DNA of 64,000 nucleotides from DASRVA01 sp050732875 (GCA_050732875.1 JBOHRQ010000005.1:13291-77290), one strand, 5' to 3'. Positions 1 to 10,023 are shown, counted from the first letter of the stretch. Numbers and translations: made by a program. Notes: generated by a model from the letters alone, not told the origin.

Positions 1-611
1 TCTTCGATCTCGTCCATCTGGACGGCCGGGACACGACGCGGCTCCCGCTGCGAGATCGGAAATCCCTCCTCGAGCGCGTGGTCCGGTTCGAGGACCCGCT
101 CCGCTTCTCGGCCCACCGGGACGCCGAGGGCGAGAAGTACCTGGAGGAGGCGTGCCGCAAGGGGTGGGAAGGGCTGATCGCCAAGCGCGCCGACTCGACC
201 TACGTGCACCACCGCTCCCGGGACTGGCTCAAGCTCAAGTGCGTGGCGCGCCAGGAGTTCGTGGTCGGCGGATGGACCGAGCCGCGCGGCAGCCGGGTCG
301 GACTGGGCGCGCTCCTGGTCGGCGTCTACGACGACGGCGACCTCCGCTACGCGGGCAAGGTCGGGACCGGGTACGATGACGAGACCCTGCGCGATCTGAG
401 CGCGCGGCTTTCCTCGATCGAGCGAAAGACCCCGCCCTTCCGCGATTCCGACGGGATCGCGAAGAAGGGCGTCCACTGGGCATCCCCGAAGCTGGTGGCG
501 GAGGTCGGCTTCACCGAGTGGACGACCGACGGAAAGCTCCGCCATCCGCGCTTCCTGGGCCTCCGTCGCGACAAGGATCCGAAGTCGGTGGTGCGCGAGC
601 GGCCGCGATGA
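1..611 (+). CDS. ligD: ATP-dependent DNA ligase domain of LigD (5' part outside window)
   Basis: This is the C-terminal part of a LigD-type ATP-dependent ligase, which seals double-strand breaks with Ku in bacterial NHEJ. The frame is open from base 3 and reads FDLVHLDGRD, the usual stretch before motif IV. Motif IV (EGLIAKR) and motif V (WLKLKC) are present, followed by an OB-fold ending in a PRFLGLRRDKDP tail. About 200 residues are visible; the nucleotidyl-transferase lysine lies upstream of the window. The stop overlaps the next start as ATGA (608-611), so the polymerase gene is probably translationally coupled. Order ligase then polymerase matches the Pseudomonas-type LigD, but here the two are separate genes. 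Confidence 0.9.
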   Translation, partial: FDLVHLDGRDTTRLPLRDRKSLLERVVRFEDPLRFSAHRDAEGEKYLEEACRKGWEGLIAKRADSTYVHHRSRDWLKLKCVARQEFVVGGWTEPRGSRVGLGALLVGVYDDGDLRYAGKVGTGYDDETLRDLSARLSSIERKTPPFRDSDGIAKKGVHWASPKLVAEVGFTEWTTDGKLRHPRFLGLRRDKDPKSVVRERPR

Positions 612-1525
612 GCAGGTCGAAAGCCCTCGAGCTGGAGATAGGCGGCCGCGCGATCGGGGTGTCGAGCCCCGACAAGGTCCTTTTCCCGGACGCGGAGATC
701 ACCAAGGCGGATCTGGCCGACTACTACGCCCGGATAGCCGACAAGATGCTGCCCCATCTGGCGGGAAGACCGATATCGATGCAGCGCTTTCCGGACGGGA
801 TCGACGGCGAGACCTTCTTCCAGAAGGATGTCCCCGACTACTTCCCGGACTGGATCCGGACCGCGAAGGTGAAGAAGGAGGACGGGAGCCTCCACATGGT
901 GATCGCCGAGGAGGCGGCCACGCTGGTCTACCTGGCCAACCAGGCCTCCATCACCCCGCACGTCTGGCTGTCGCGAATCGACCGACCGCATCGGCCGGAC
1001 CGGCTGATCTTCGATTTCGATCCCTCGGTCGACGATTTCGGATCCGTGCGCGACGCGGCGCGCGGGATGCGGGACCTGCTCGAGGAGACGGGTCTCGTCC
1101 CGTTCGTCATGACGACCGGGTCGAGAGGGCTCCACGTCACCGTCCCGCTCGACCGGAGCGGAGATTTCGACGCGGCCCGCGGCTTCGCCCGCCGCTGCGC
1201 CGAGCTTCTGGTCGCCCGCCGTCCCGACGACCTCACGGTCGAGCAACGAAAGGCGAAGCGCGGCGACCGGGTCTACATCGACACCATGCGGAACGCCTAC
1301 GCGCAGACCGCGGTCGCGCCCTACTCCGTCCGGGCCCGGCCGGGTGCGCCGGTCGCGACCCCGCTCGGCTGGGACGAGGTGGGTCGTGCCAGGCCGGACG
1401 GCTACACGATCTCGAACCTGTTCCGCCGGCTGGCCAGGAAGGATGATCCATGGGCAGGGATCGACCGCGAGGCGGGAGCCGTCAATCGGGCGTCGGCGCG
1501 ACTGCAGGAGATAGAGCAGGGCTGA
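608..1525 (+). CDS. LigD polymerase/primase domain protein (separate gene)
   Basis: A 305-residue archaeo-eukaryotic-primase-type polymerase that fills gaps during NHEJ. The paired metal-binding aspartates lie in LIFDFDPS, the nucleotide-binding stretch is TTGSRGLHVTVPL, and the third acidic position falls in VYIDTMRN, followed by the conserved AQTAVAPYSVRARPGAPVATPL segment. ATG 608 is chosen because it overlaps the ligase stop and the family's N-terminal homology begins just after it; an in-frame start at 518 would only add ligase sequence read out of frame. No ligase or phosphoesterase domain is fused. No Ku gene is in the window. Confidence 0.92.
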   Translation: MSRSKALELEIGGRAIGVSSPDKVLFPDAEITKADLADYYARIADKMLPHLAGRPISMQRFPDGIDGETFFQKDVPDYFPDWIRTAKVKKEDGSLHMVIAEEAATLVYLANQASITPHVWLSRIDRPHRPDRLIFDFDPSVDDFGSVRDAARGMRDLLEETGLVPFVMTTGSRGLHVTVPLDRSGDFDAARGFARRCAELLVARRPDDLTVEQRKAKRGDRVYIDTMRNAYAQTAVAPYSVRARPGAPVATPLGWDEVGRARPDGYTISNLFRRLARKDDPWAGIDREAGAVNRASARLQEIEQG

Positions 1526-1569
1526 TCGCGCGGCTTGAACCGTACAGGTTTTCGCGCGAGCGTTGGGGG

Positions 1570-2226
1570 ATGCCGATCCCTCTCCCCGCTGGCCGACAGG
1601 GGGTGGTCGCGGGCGCAATCGTCGCCGCGCTCCTGGTGGGCGCCGTCCTCTTCGTGGCCGGCTCGCTCGACCGTCCCCGACCGCCGGAGTTCGCGCCCAC
1701 CGTGAGCGCCCCGGAAGAGGTAGGCCGGCGCCTGGCGGGACCACGCCGCTACACGATCGACGCAACCCACGAGCGCGAGTGGCGCTACTTCGACTTCTCC
1801 CGCGGCTCGCGCATCGACGACCCGGAGCCGCTGGGTTGGGACCTCGCTTTCCGCCGCAACCGGATCATCGTCAACGGGGGAGAGGCGTTCCCGGGGCAGG
1901 GAGGGGTGGCCGACCTGGGGGAGGTCCGCTTCGACCGGGTCGACGCGGCGCCCCCCGGCGGCTACCGGGGGACGATCGCCGGCCGGGACAGCGTCCAGCC
2001 GGCCCTCGAGGAGTGGTACGATTACGGGTTCACGAGCCACGTACTCGAAGCGCGGCCGCGGGTCTATGCCATCCGGACGGCGGATGGCCGCTACGCGAAG
2101 CTCCAGGTGGTGAGCTATTACTGCCCAGGGGCGCGCGGCGGATGTGTGACCTTCCGCTACGTCTACCAGGGGGACGGCTCACCCGTATTCGATTCTTCCG
2201 GCGCCGCATCCGCCCTCGGGCGCTGA
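1570..2226 (+). CDS. HmuY-like secreted or membrane-anchored protein
   Basis: A 218-residue protein with one N-terminal hydrophobic segment (VVAGAIVAALLVGAVLFVAGSL), so exported or anchored with its bulk outside the cytoplasm. The rest resembles the HmuY family: a YFDFSRGSR...WDLAFRRNRIIVNGG block, then VYAIRTADGRYAKLQVVSYY, then VTFRYVYQGDGSPVF. HmuY proteins bind haem in Bacteroidota, but the fold also occurs in proteins of unknown ligand and no TonB receptor lies nearby, so haem binding is not claimed. ATG 1570 is preferred because the hydrophobic segment follows directly; no good Shine-Dalgarno is seen. Confidence 0.65.
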   Translation: MPIPLPAGRQGVVAGAIVAALLVGAVLFVAGSLDRPRPPEFAPTVSAPEEVGRRLAGPRRYTIDATHEREWRYFDFSRGSRIDDPEPLGWDLAFRRNRIIVNGGEAFPGQGGVADLGEVRFDRVDAAPPGGYRGTIAGRDSVQPALEEWYDYGFTSHVLEARPRVYAIRTADGRYAKLQVVSYYCPGARGGCVTFRYVYQGDGSPVFDSSGAASALGR

Positions 2227-2254
2227 CTCCTTACCCGCCTATACTCTCCGCCCC

Positions 2255-3751
2255 ATGTCCGGCATCGTGATCCCCAAGCGTAACGGCCAGCGGCCGACCA
2301 CGCTGGACGCGGTCGTCGTCGGCTCGGGTCCGAACGGCCTCGCGGGGGCGCTGGCCCTGTCCGGCGCTGGACACGCCGTCCGCGTGATCGAGGCGGAGGC
2401 GGAGCCGGGCGGCGGCCTGCGGACGGCTGAGCTCACGCTGCCGGGGTTCCGTCACGACGTCTGCTCGGCGATCCACCCGCTGGGCGTCGGCTCGCCGTTC
2501 CTGCGCACCTTGCCGCTCGGGAAGCACGGGCTCGAGTGGGTGCATCCACATGCCCCTCTGGCGCATCCGCTGCCCGGCGGAGGGGCCGCGATCCTCGAGC
2601 GATCGCTCGACGAGACCGCGCGTGGGCTCGGACCCGACGGCGACGCCTGGCGTTCGTTGATGGGACCGCACGTGAAAGCGTGGCCCGACATCGAGGCGGA
2701 CGTGCTCGGACCACCGCGCCCGCCCCGCCATCCCATCGCCATGGCCCGTTTCGCGAGGCATGCCCTGCGCTCGGCCGAGGCCGTCGGGCGCCGCTTCCGG
2801 GGCGAGAAGGCAGCGGCCCTCTGGGCCGGTCTCGCCGCCCACTCGATGCGGGGACTGGACCGCCCGCTGACGGCCGGGATCGGGCTCATGCTGACGGTTC
2901 TCGCCCATCGCGTCGGGTGGCCGTTCCCTCGCGGTGGTTCCGACCGGCTGGCCCTGGCCATGGCGTCGCTCCTGGCGGAGCGGGCGGGGGAGATCTTGCT
3001 CGGCCAGCGCATCGAGTCGCTGGACGACGTCCCGACCGCCAACGCGGTCCTGCTCGACGTCACGCCCCGACAGCTCCTGCGGATCGCCGGGGAGAGACTT
3101 CCGCCCGGCTACCGGCGGAGCCTGGCCGGTTTCCGTTACGGCACGGCGGCCTTCAAGGTCGACTGGGCGCTGGACGGTCCGATCCCATGGCTCGCCGAGG
3201 AGTGCGGCCGGGCGGGGACCGTGCACGTCGGGGGGACGGCGGCCGAGATCGCGGCCGGCGAGAAGGCCGTTGAGCGCGGGGAGCATCCCGAACAGCCCTT
3301 CGTTCTGCTCGCCCAGCCTTCCCTCTTCGACTCCGAGCGCGCGCCCGAGGGACGCCATATCGGGTGGAGCTACTGCCACGTGCCCAACGGCTCGACCGTT
3401 GACATGACCGAGCGGATCGAGCGCCAGGTCGAGCGCTTCGCGCCGGGCTTCGGGGAACGCATCCTGGCCCGGCACATCATGGGACCCGCGGAGCTGGAAG
3501 CCCACAACGCCAACCTCGTGGGTGGCCACATCAACGGCGGCATCCAGGATCTCCGCCAGACCTTCGCCCGACCGGTCGCGAGACTGGATCCGTATTCGAC
3601 GCCCGTTCCGGGGGTCTACATCTGCTCATCTTCGACTCCGCCGGGCGGCGGGGTTCATGGGATGTGCGGCTACCACGCCGCGCAGTCGGCGCTCCGCGGA
3701 TCACTGGCCGGGCGTGGTCCGACCCGGGTCTTCATGCCCGCGGGGCCGTGA
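2255..3751 (+). CDS. Phytoene-dehydrogenase-like FAD/NAD(P)-dependent oxidoreductase
   Basis: A 498-residue flavoprotein. The N-terminal Rossmann signature is VVVGSGPNGLAGALALSGAG followed by the acidic VIEAEAEPGGGLRT, typical of the phytoene-desaturase/CrtI-like and amine-oxidase superfamily. The C-terminal FAD-contact stretch is YICSSSTPPGGGVHGMCGYHAA, also family-typical. There is no signal peptide. No carotenoid synthesis gene is nearby, so the substrate is unknown; family members oxidise or isomerise polyprenoid and other hydrophobic substrates. Confidence 0.85.
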   Translation: MSGIVIPKRNGQRPTTLDAVVVGSGPNGLAGALALSGAGHAVRVIEAEAEPGGGLRTAELTLPGFRHDVCSAIHPLGVGSPFLRTLPLGKHGLEWVHPHAPLAHPLPGGGAAILERSLDETARGLGPDGDAWRSLMGPHVKAWPDIEADVLGPPRPPRHPIAMARFARHALRSAEAVGRRFRGEKAAALWAGLAAHSMRGLDRPLTAGIGLMLTVLAHRVGWPFPRGGSDRLALAMASLLAERAGEILLGQRIESLDDVPTANAVLLDVTPRQLLRIAGERLPPGYRRSLAGFRYGTAAFKVDWALDGPIPWLAEECGRAGTVHVGGTAAEIAAGEKAVERGEHPEQPFVLLAQPSLFDSERAPEGRHIGWSYCHVPNGSTVDMTERIERQVERFAPGFGERILARHIMGPAELEAHNANLVGGHINGGIQDLRQTFARPVARLDPYSTPVPGVYICSSSTPPGGGVHGMCGYHAAQSALRGSLAGRGPTRVFMPAGP

Positions 3752-3782
3752 CGCCGGGGATCGAGTCGCCGTGAAGCGCCGG

Positions 3783-4724
3783 ATGAGGACGGACGGGTAC
3801 ACCGTTCTCGTGTGGGTCCCGCGTGTGGCCCTGCTCTTGGTGGGCCTTTTCCCGGCGCTGACCATGATGGGCCTCCCCCCGGCGCGCGCCGGAGCCCCGC
3901 TCGCGCCGCCGGTCCGTCTGCCGTCCCAGCCGCCCGAACTCTACTTCGAGGCGGACGGTGAGGGACCGACGATCGTCTTCGTGCCCGATTGGGCGGGCGA
4001 CTCCTCGGTCTGGTTCCGGATCCTTCCGCTCCTCCGGGACGGCCACCGGCTCGTGCGATACGATCCACGCGGACAGGGTCGATCGGAGGCCCCGGAGGAC
4101 GGCGATTACTCGGTGGAGGCGCATCGAGACGATCTCTTTCGGGTGATGGACGCGCTCGACGTCGAGACCGCGGACATCGTGGCAGCCGGGCTGGGCTGTC
4201 GGATCGCGATCAAGGCCGCGCTCGCGCGCCCGGAGCGGTTCGCGTCGCTGACCCTGATCGAGCCTCACCTGGCCTGGACGAACGACGAGGCCTCCTTCTG
4301 GGGGCGGTTTCTGCAGGCGTGGGAGAGGACCGGCCGGCCCTCGCTCGGCGAGTACGCCGCCGTCATCGTGGGTCACCGGTTCGACGAGCAGTTCGTGATC
4401 CGCGAGCGCTGGATCGTCGACTTCTATGACCTCCTCCTTCGGCGCCAGGATCCGGAGGAGCTGATCGCCTCACTGAGGACATGGCTTTCCTCGGTCCTGG
4501 CCCTGCCCGATTCGCGGAACCCCGTTCCCGTGCTCATCGTGCGGGGCGGCGGGCCCGGCGACATCGAGCCCCTGGGCGACCCCCGTATCCGGGCCACTTT
4601 TTCGTACACACGCCGGGTCTGGATCCCGGAGGCCGGCCGGACCCCACAGATCGAAACCCCCCGCGAGCTCGTCGAGCGGATCGGTGAGCGGTGGGTGGCA
4701 CTGGGGCAGCGGGATTCCATGTAA
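3783..4724 (+). CDS. Secreted alpha/beta-hydrolase homologue lacking catalytic Ser and His
   Basis: A 313-residue protein with an N-terminal signal-like segment (VLVWVPRVALLLVGLFPALTMM) followed by an alpha/beta-hydrolase fold: strand and turn IVFVPDWAGDSSVW, the RYDPRGQGRS loop, and cap helices. At the nucleophile elbow, where homologues read GHSLGG, it reads AAGLGC, so Ser is replaced by Gly136. Near the C-terminus, where AGHxxxxExP is usual, it reads AGRTPQIETP, so the catalytic His is Arg286. An acidic residue in RGGGPGDIEP could still be the third-site Asp. The protein is therefore probably non-hydrolytic. A GTG at 3771 is an alternative start. It is the last gene before the rRNA operon. 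Confidence 0.75.
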   Translation: MRTDGYTVLVWVPRVALLLVGLFPALTMMGLPPARAGAPLAPPVRLPSQPPELYFEADGEGPTIVFVPDWAGDSSVWFRILPLLRDGHRLVRYDPRGQGRSEAPEDGDYSVEAHRDDLFRVMDALDVETADIVAAGLGCRIAIKAALARPERFASLTLIEPHLAWTNDEASFWGRFLQAWERTGRPSLGEYAAVIVGHRFDEQFVIRERWIVDFYDLLLRRQDPEELIASLRTWLSSVLALPDSRNPVPVLIVRGGGPGDIEPLGDPRIRATFSYTRRVWIPEAGRTPQIETPRELVERIGERWVALGQRDSM

Positions 4725-4755
4725 GTCTTGGCGGTGCAGCAGGTTAAGGCCACAT

Positions 4756-4771
4756 AGTACGATATCGTACT
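4756..4771. promoter_or_regulatory. 16-bp perfect palindrome upstream of the rRNA operon
   Basis: AGTACGATATCGTACT reads identically on both strands. It lies 32 bases after the hydrolase-like gene and about 118 bases before the first promoter-like site of the rRNA operon. It could be a dimeric regulator site, but it has no run of T for a terminator and no known regulator is recognised. Confidence 0.4.
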
Positions 4772-4888
4772 GACGAGTCGGGCCCCCGATGTGTCCTGCT
4801 CGCGACAAGGTCGAGCTAGCCGCTCCGCGGTGCCCGGGTTTGCCTCTTTGGGCCGGGGACTCGTGACCCGGTCGCAAGAGGATCCCGT

Positions 4889-4917
4889 TTGACCGCAGGC
4901 CCGGGAACCGGTAAATT
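4889..4917 (+). promoter_or_regulatory. Candidate rRNA promoter P1
   Basis: A -35 box TTGACC (4889-4894), a 17-bp spacer and a -10 box TAAATT (4912-4917), facing the 23S gene. Match to the sigma-70 consensus is good at -35 and moderate at -10. Confidence 0.5.
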
Positions 4918-5008
4918 CTCTCCACTTCGAGATGACTTCCCATCGGCGTTGCGATCCAACAGGATCGGGGCGCCACCGGGTAGCGGGTGAGCATGAATCT
5001 CCCGCCAT

Positions 5009-5037
5009 TTGACGATTCCCGGGCGGAAGCGTATCTT
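5009..5037 (+). promoter_or_regulatory. Candidate rRNA promoter P2
   Basis: A -35 box TTGACG (5009-5014), a 17-bp spacer and a -10 box TATCTT (5032-5037), 120 bases downstream of P1. Tandem promoters with the same spacing are usual for rRNA operons. Confidence 0.5.
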
Positions 5038-5043
5038 GATGAT

Positions 5044-5093
5044 CCCTCGAAAAACGCATCGGGGCCCGCTCTTTGACAATTGAAGTGTCTGTC
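5044..5093 (+). repeat. 5' arm of the 23S rRNA processing stem
   Basis: The last 20 bases of this arm (TGACAATTGAAG... from 5074 to 5093) are a perfect inverted match to 9594-9613 beyond the 23S gene. Outward of that the pairing continues with a small bulge: CCCTCGAAAAACGCA (5044-5058) pairs with TGCGTTTTCGAGGG (9623-9636). Such stalks bracket bacterial 23S rRNA and are cut by RNase III. Confidence 0.85.
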
Positions 5094-6930
5094 CTAATAG
5101 CAAAAGCCGAAAAACCTCTCTCGAGGATTTTGGTCAAGCTACCAAGGGCGCACGGTGAATGCCTTGGCTCGAGCAGGCGAAGAAGGACGTGGTAAGCTGC
5201 GATAAGCCCCGGGGAGCTGCAAACAAGCTTTGATCCGGGGATTTCCGAATGGGGCAACCCCCGCGCTTCATCGCGCGGTATCCGCCGGCTGAATTCATAG
5301 GCCGGTGGAGGCCAACCCGGGGGACTGAAACATCTAAGTACCCGGAGGAAGAGAAAGCAACCGCGATTCCGTGAGTAGCGGCGAGCGAAAGCGGAACAGC
5401 CCAAACCGGTGTGGTGTCAAGCCTGCAAGCGTTGCCACATCGGGGTCGTGGGAACTGCGAGGAGGCCGTTGCAGCGGTTTCCGGGAGTCACAAAGGCGAT
5501 CGCTAGCCGAATCATCCTGGAAAGGTGACCCAGAGAAGGTGAAAGTCCTGTAGGCGAAAGCGACTCGCTCTCCCGCGGCAGTTTCCCAAGTAATGCGGGA
5601 CCCGAGAAATCCTGCATGAATTCGCGAGGACCATCTCGTAAGGCTAAACACTCGCTCGAGACCGATAGCGAACCAGTACCGTGAGGGAAAGGTGAAAAGG
5701 ACTCCTGACGGAGAGTGAAATAGAACCTGAAACCGTGTGCCTACAAGCTGTAGGAGGTTGGCCGGCCTTCGGGTCGGTACGACTGACTGCGTGCCTTTTG
5801 CATAATGAGCCGGCGAGTTGCTGCTACGTAGCGAGCTTAAGGGGAAACCCCCCGAAGGCGTAGCGAAAGCGAGTCCGAAATGGGCGACTGAGTTGCGTGG
5901 CGCAGACCCGAAGGGTGGTGATCTACCCATGGCCAGGTTGAAGCGGAGGTAACACTCCGTGAAGGACCGAACCGGTGAAGGTTAAAAACTTCTCGGATGA
6001 GCTGTGGGTAGGGGTGAAAGGCTAATCAAACCACCTGATAGCTGGTTCTCCCCGAAAGATATTTTGGTATCGCCTCGCGAATGAGTGTGCCGGAGGTAGA
6101 GCACTGGATGGGCTAGGGGCCCTACCAGGTTACCAAACCCAACCAAACTCCGAATGCCGGTCACATGCTTCGCGGGAGGCAGCTGCTGGGGGATAAGCTC
6201 CAGTGACGAGAGGGAAACAACCCAGACCGACAGCTAAGGTCCCCAAGTTCTGGCTAAGTGACAAAGGATGTGGATTTGCACAGACAACTGGGAGGTTGGC
6301 TTAGAAGCAGCCATTCCTTGAAAGAGTGCGTAACAGCTCACCAGTCAAGTGGATCCGCGCCGATAATTCACGGGACTCAAGCCAGGCGCCGAAGCTTCGG
6401 GTTGTGGCGGTCTGCGGACCGCTGCAGCGGTAGGGGAGCGTTCCATGCGGGCAGAAGTCATGCCGGAAGGCGTGGTGGACTGCATGGAAGTGATGATGCC
6501 GGCACGAGTAGCGATAATGAGGGTGAGAAACCCTCACGCCGAAAACCCAAGGGTTCCTGAGGAAGGCTAATCCGCTCAGGGTCAGTCGGAGCCTAAGGCG
6601 AGGCCGAAAGGCGTAGCCGATGGGAAACAGGTCAACATTCCTGTACCAGTCTGTGCGCGTTATGAGCTATGGGGTGACGCAGAGGTGAATCCCCATCCGG
6701 TGATGGATGTCCGGGTGCAAGGCTGTACGGAGGTCGGGTAGGCAAATCCGCCCGATCAATCCCGAGAGCCGATGCGGAGGGCCACCAGGCCCACAAAAGG
6801 GGAATAAGCTGACTGCCAGGAAAAACCTCTATGCCAGTTCACAGGCTGACCGTACCGTAAACCGACGCAGGTGGGTGGGGAGAGAATCCCAAGGCGCTCG
6901 AGAGAACTCTGGCTAAGGAACTCGGCAAAA

Positions 6931-6961
<31 letters not shown>

Positions 6962-7017
6962 GGGTGGGTGAACACCTTGCGTGGTAAGCCTGCCCGGGCC
7001 GCAGAGAATCGGCCCAA

Positions 7018-7048
<31 letters not shown>

Positions 7049-7170
7049 TAAGTCGTGAAGACGACGTATAGGGTCTGACGCCTGCCCGGTGCCGGAAGGT
7101 TAAGGGGAGCGGTTAGGGTTTCGGCCCGAAGCTGCAAACTGAAGCCCCGGTAAACGGCGGCCGTAACTAT

Positions 7171-7558
7171 GGTGCAAGGACCACCGTAGTTCCGAGAACA
7201 AATCTGGCTATATGCTGGGACACCCGGTTGATGCACCGGTACTCGCCACTAGGCTGATGCGGCCGAAGAAGGTGGCAGTGAAAATCCGGTGCGGACGGGC
7301 AATCAGCAGGAAAGGCTCGAATGCTCGAGGTCAATCGCATCCAAGTTTGACCGAGAGCTGGCTTTCGATTCCCACGAAGGGAAGCGGAGGATGCGCGGGC
7401 GAGACGCTCTTCGTCCGGTTCGAGAATCCTCAGAGACTGCACGCCAGACCGCCGGCGCCTGCCGGCGGATGATACAGTCCGGACTGCATGGCAACATGCA
7501 GAGCGCGGCAGAAATGATCGCGCCCACCGTCACGCCCGTGACGGTGAGTAACAAATCG
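7171..7558 (+). ncRNA. Group I intron 1, 23S position 1917 (no ORF)
   Basis: Boundaries: the conserved exon GTAACTAT stops at T7170 and the expected next bases AACGGT reappear at 7559. The upstream exon ends in U and the intron ends in G7558, the group I rule. The internal guide GTAGTT (7186-7191) pairs with exon AACTAT, with a U-G wobble exactly at the splice site. Core elements seen are CAATCAGCAGGAAAG (7300-7314, J6/7-P7), GAATCCTCAGAGACT (from 7423, P7'/P3'), and GATGATACAGTCC (7469-7481, P9.0 region). The small ORFs crossing it show no endonuclease motif. Confidence 0.9.
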
Positions 7559-7564
7559 AACGGT

Positions 7565-7794
7565 CAACCTTAGAGGCCGTTCTGAAATCCGGCTATATGC
7601 TGGAAACTCCGTCGAATCCGGCGCTACCAGCCTGACGCCAGTCGGGCGGTGACAATGCGACCGGTGCGGACAATCAGCAGGAAAGACCGGTGATCGGTCA
7701 ATCGATCGCCGGAATCCTCAGAGGCCATACGCCGGACACGCACTGCGTGAAGAGATGGTCCGATCTGCATGGCGACATGCAGCTAACACAAATG
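7565..7794 (+). ncRNA. Group I intron 2, 23S position 1923 (no ORF)
   Basis: It begins after T7564 of the six-base exon AACGGT and ends at G7794 before CCTAAGG. Its internal guide GCCGTT (7576-7581) pairs with all six bases of the micro-exon, ending in the diagnostic U-G wobble. The core repeats intron 1: GGCTATATGCTGG (from 7591), CAATCAGCAGGAAAG (7671-7685), GGAATCCTCAGAG (from 7711) and CTGCATGGCGACATGCAG (7765-7782). At 230 bases it is compact and without an ORF. Position 1923 is the site occupied by the I-CeuI intron in Chlamydomonas chloroplasts. Confidence 0.9.
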
Positions 7795-8595
<801 letters not shown>

Positions 8596-8875
8596 AAGTT
8601 CCGACCTGCACGAATGGCGTAACGACTTGGGCGCTGTCTCGGCCAGAGACTCGGTGAAACTGCAGTATCGGTGAAGATACCGATTACCCGCGACAGGACA
8701 AAAAGACCCTGTGCACCTTTACTACAACCTGATATTGGGTTCTAGTTGGTCTTGTGTAGGATAGGTGGGAGGCTATGAAGCGCGGGCGCTAGCCCGCGTG
8801 GAGCCAACCGTGAAATACCACCCTTGGTCAATTGGAATTCTAACCCGCGGCCGTGAAGCCGGCCGGGGGACAGTG

Positions 8876-8909
<34 letters not shown>

Positions 8910-9113
8910 CAAAGAGTAACGGAGGCGCGCAAAGGTTCCCTCAGTGCGGTCGGTAATCGCACGTAGAGTGTAAAGGCAGAAGGGAGCTTGACTGCGAGAC
9001 ATACAGGTCGAGCAGATGCGAAAGCAGGCCTTAGTGATCCGGCGGTTGTGAATGGAAACGCCGTCGCTCAACGGATAAAAGGTACGCCAGGGATAACAGG
9101 CTTATCTCCCCCG

Positions 9114-9215
<102 letters not shown>

Positions 9216-9380
9216 TACGCGAGCTGGGTTTAGAACGTCGTGAGACAGTTCGGTCTGTATCCGTCGCGGGCGGAGGACACTTGAGGGGTTCTAACCTTAG
9301 TACGAGAGGACCGGGTTGGACGCACCGCTGGTGTACCTGTTGTGGCGCCAGCCGCAGCGCAGGGTAGCTATGTGCGGATG

Positions 9381-9413
<33 letters not shown>

Positions 9414-9593
9414 TGCCCCGAGATTAGGTGTCCCGCGGCGCAAGCCGCCTGAAGGGCCGTGGGAGACGACCACGTTGATAGGCCGCAGGTGCAAGCACAG
9501 AAATGTGTTCAGCCGAGCGGTACTAATCGCCCGTGAGGCTTGACCAACTTCTTCTTGAGAGGTTCAACGGCTCCGGTCGCTTCGGCGATCGGC

Positions 9594-9636
9594 GACAGAC
9601 ACTTCAATTGTCAGAGCGGCCCTGCGTTTTCGAGGG
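9594..9636 (+). repeat. 3' arm of the 23S rRNA processing stem
   Basis: It pairs with 5044-5093: 20 contiguous bases (9594-9613), then GAGCGGCCC opposite GGGCCCGCTC with a bulge, then TGCGTTTTCGAGGG. The arm lies in the spacer between 23S (ends near 9546) and 5S (starts near 9685). That 138-base spacer contains no tRNA. Confidence 0.85.
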
Positions 9637-9684
9637 CGGCTATCGGAGATCGGCGATCGCCGCGAGCGGCGGTCGTCTTCGGTT

Positions 9685-9800
<116 letters not shown>

Positions 9801-9808
9801 CTTTCAAG

Positions 9809-9840
9809 AGGCCCCCGTGCCGGAAGGTGCGGGGGCCTTC
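9809..9840 (+). terminator. Rho-independent terminator of the rRNA operon
   Basis: AGGCCCCCGTGCC and GGTGCGGGGGCCT form a long GC-rich stem around GGAA, with two G-U pairs, followed by TTCGTGTTGTG. It begins about nine bases after 5S. Confidence 0.85.
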
Positions 9841-10002
9841 GTGTTGTGTGCCAGGGGATGGTAGACGGTGAAGAGGTCCGTCGCGCTTGATCGCGTTCGA
9901 GACCGGCCCCAGAGCGTCCATCCCTGCCGGGAGGTGGCGTGGTCGGGGCTGTAATCCCAGATCGCACACGTGCTCTTGTAAGGCCGGGGCTCACGATAGT
10001 AC

Positions 10003-10023
10003 TTGTACCCCGTAGGGGATACA
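10003..10023. promoter_or_regulatory. Operator-like inverted repeat upstream of the DinJ/RelB gene
   Basis: TGTACCCC and GGGGATACA flank a GTA centre (10004-10023), an inverted repeat with one unpaired base. It sits 30 bases before the antitoxin start. RelB/DinJ antitoxins repress their own operon through such palindromes, so this is a plausible autoregulatory site; binding is inferred. Confidence 0.4.

Larger units (their letters stand above)
4725..5131 (+). other. Leader region of the 23S-5S operon
   Basis: No gene is seen in these 407 bases. They hold a 16-bp palindrome, two promoter-like sites with 17-bp spacers, and the 5' arm of the 23S processing stem. There is no 16S rRNA or tRNA: the upstream neighbour is a protein-coding gene that ends at 4724. 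Confidence 0.7.

Noticed and set aside
5073..5100. TTGACA followed after 16 bases by TAATAG as a third rRNA promoter
   Set aside because: The box lies in the perfectly paired 23S processing stem, where conservation is explained by RNA pairing; the -10 match is poor.
7303..7554. An 83-codon frame antisense in intron 1
   Set aside because: No LAGLIDADG, GIY-YIG, HNH or His-Cys motif, and it overlaps the ribozyme core.
7559..7794. Reading introns 1 and 2 as a single twintron or one larger intron 7171-7794
   Set aside because: The expected exon bases AACGGT are present between them, and each part has its own guide and complete core.
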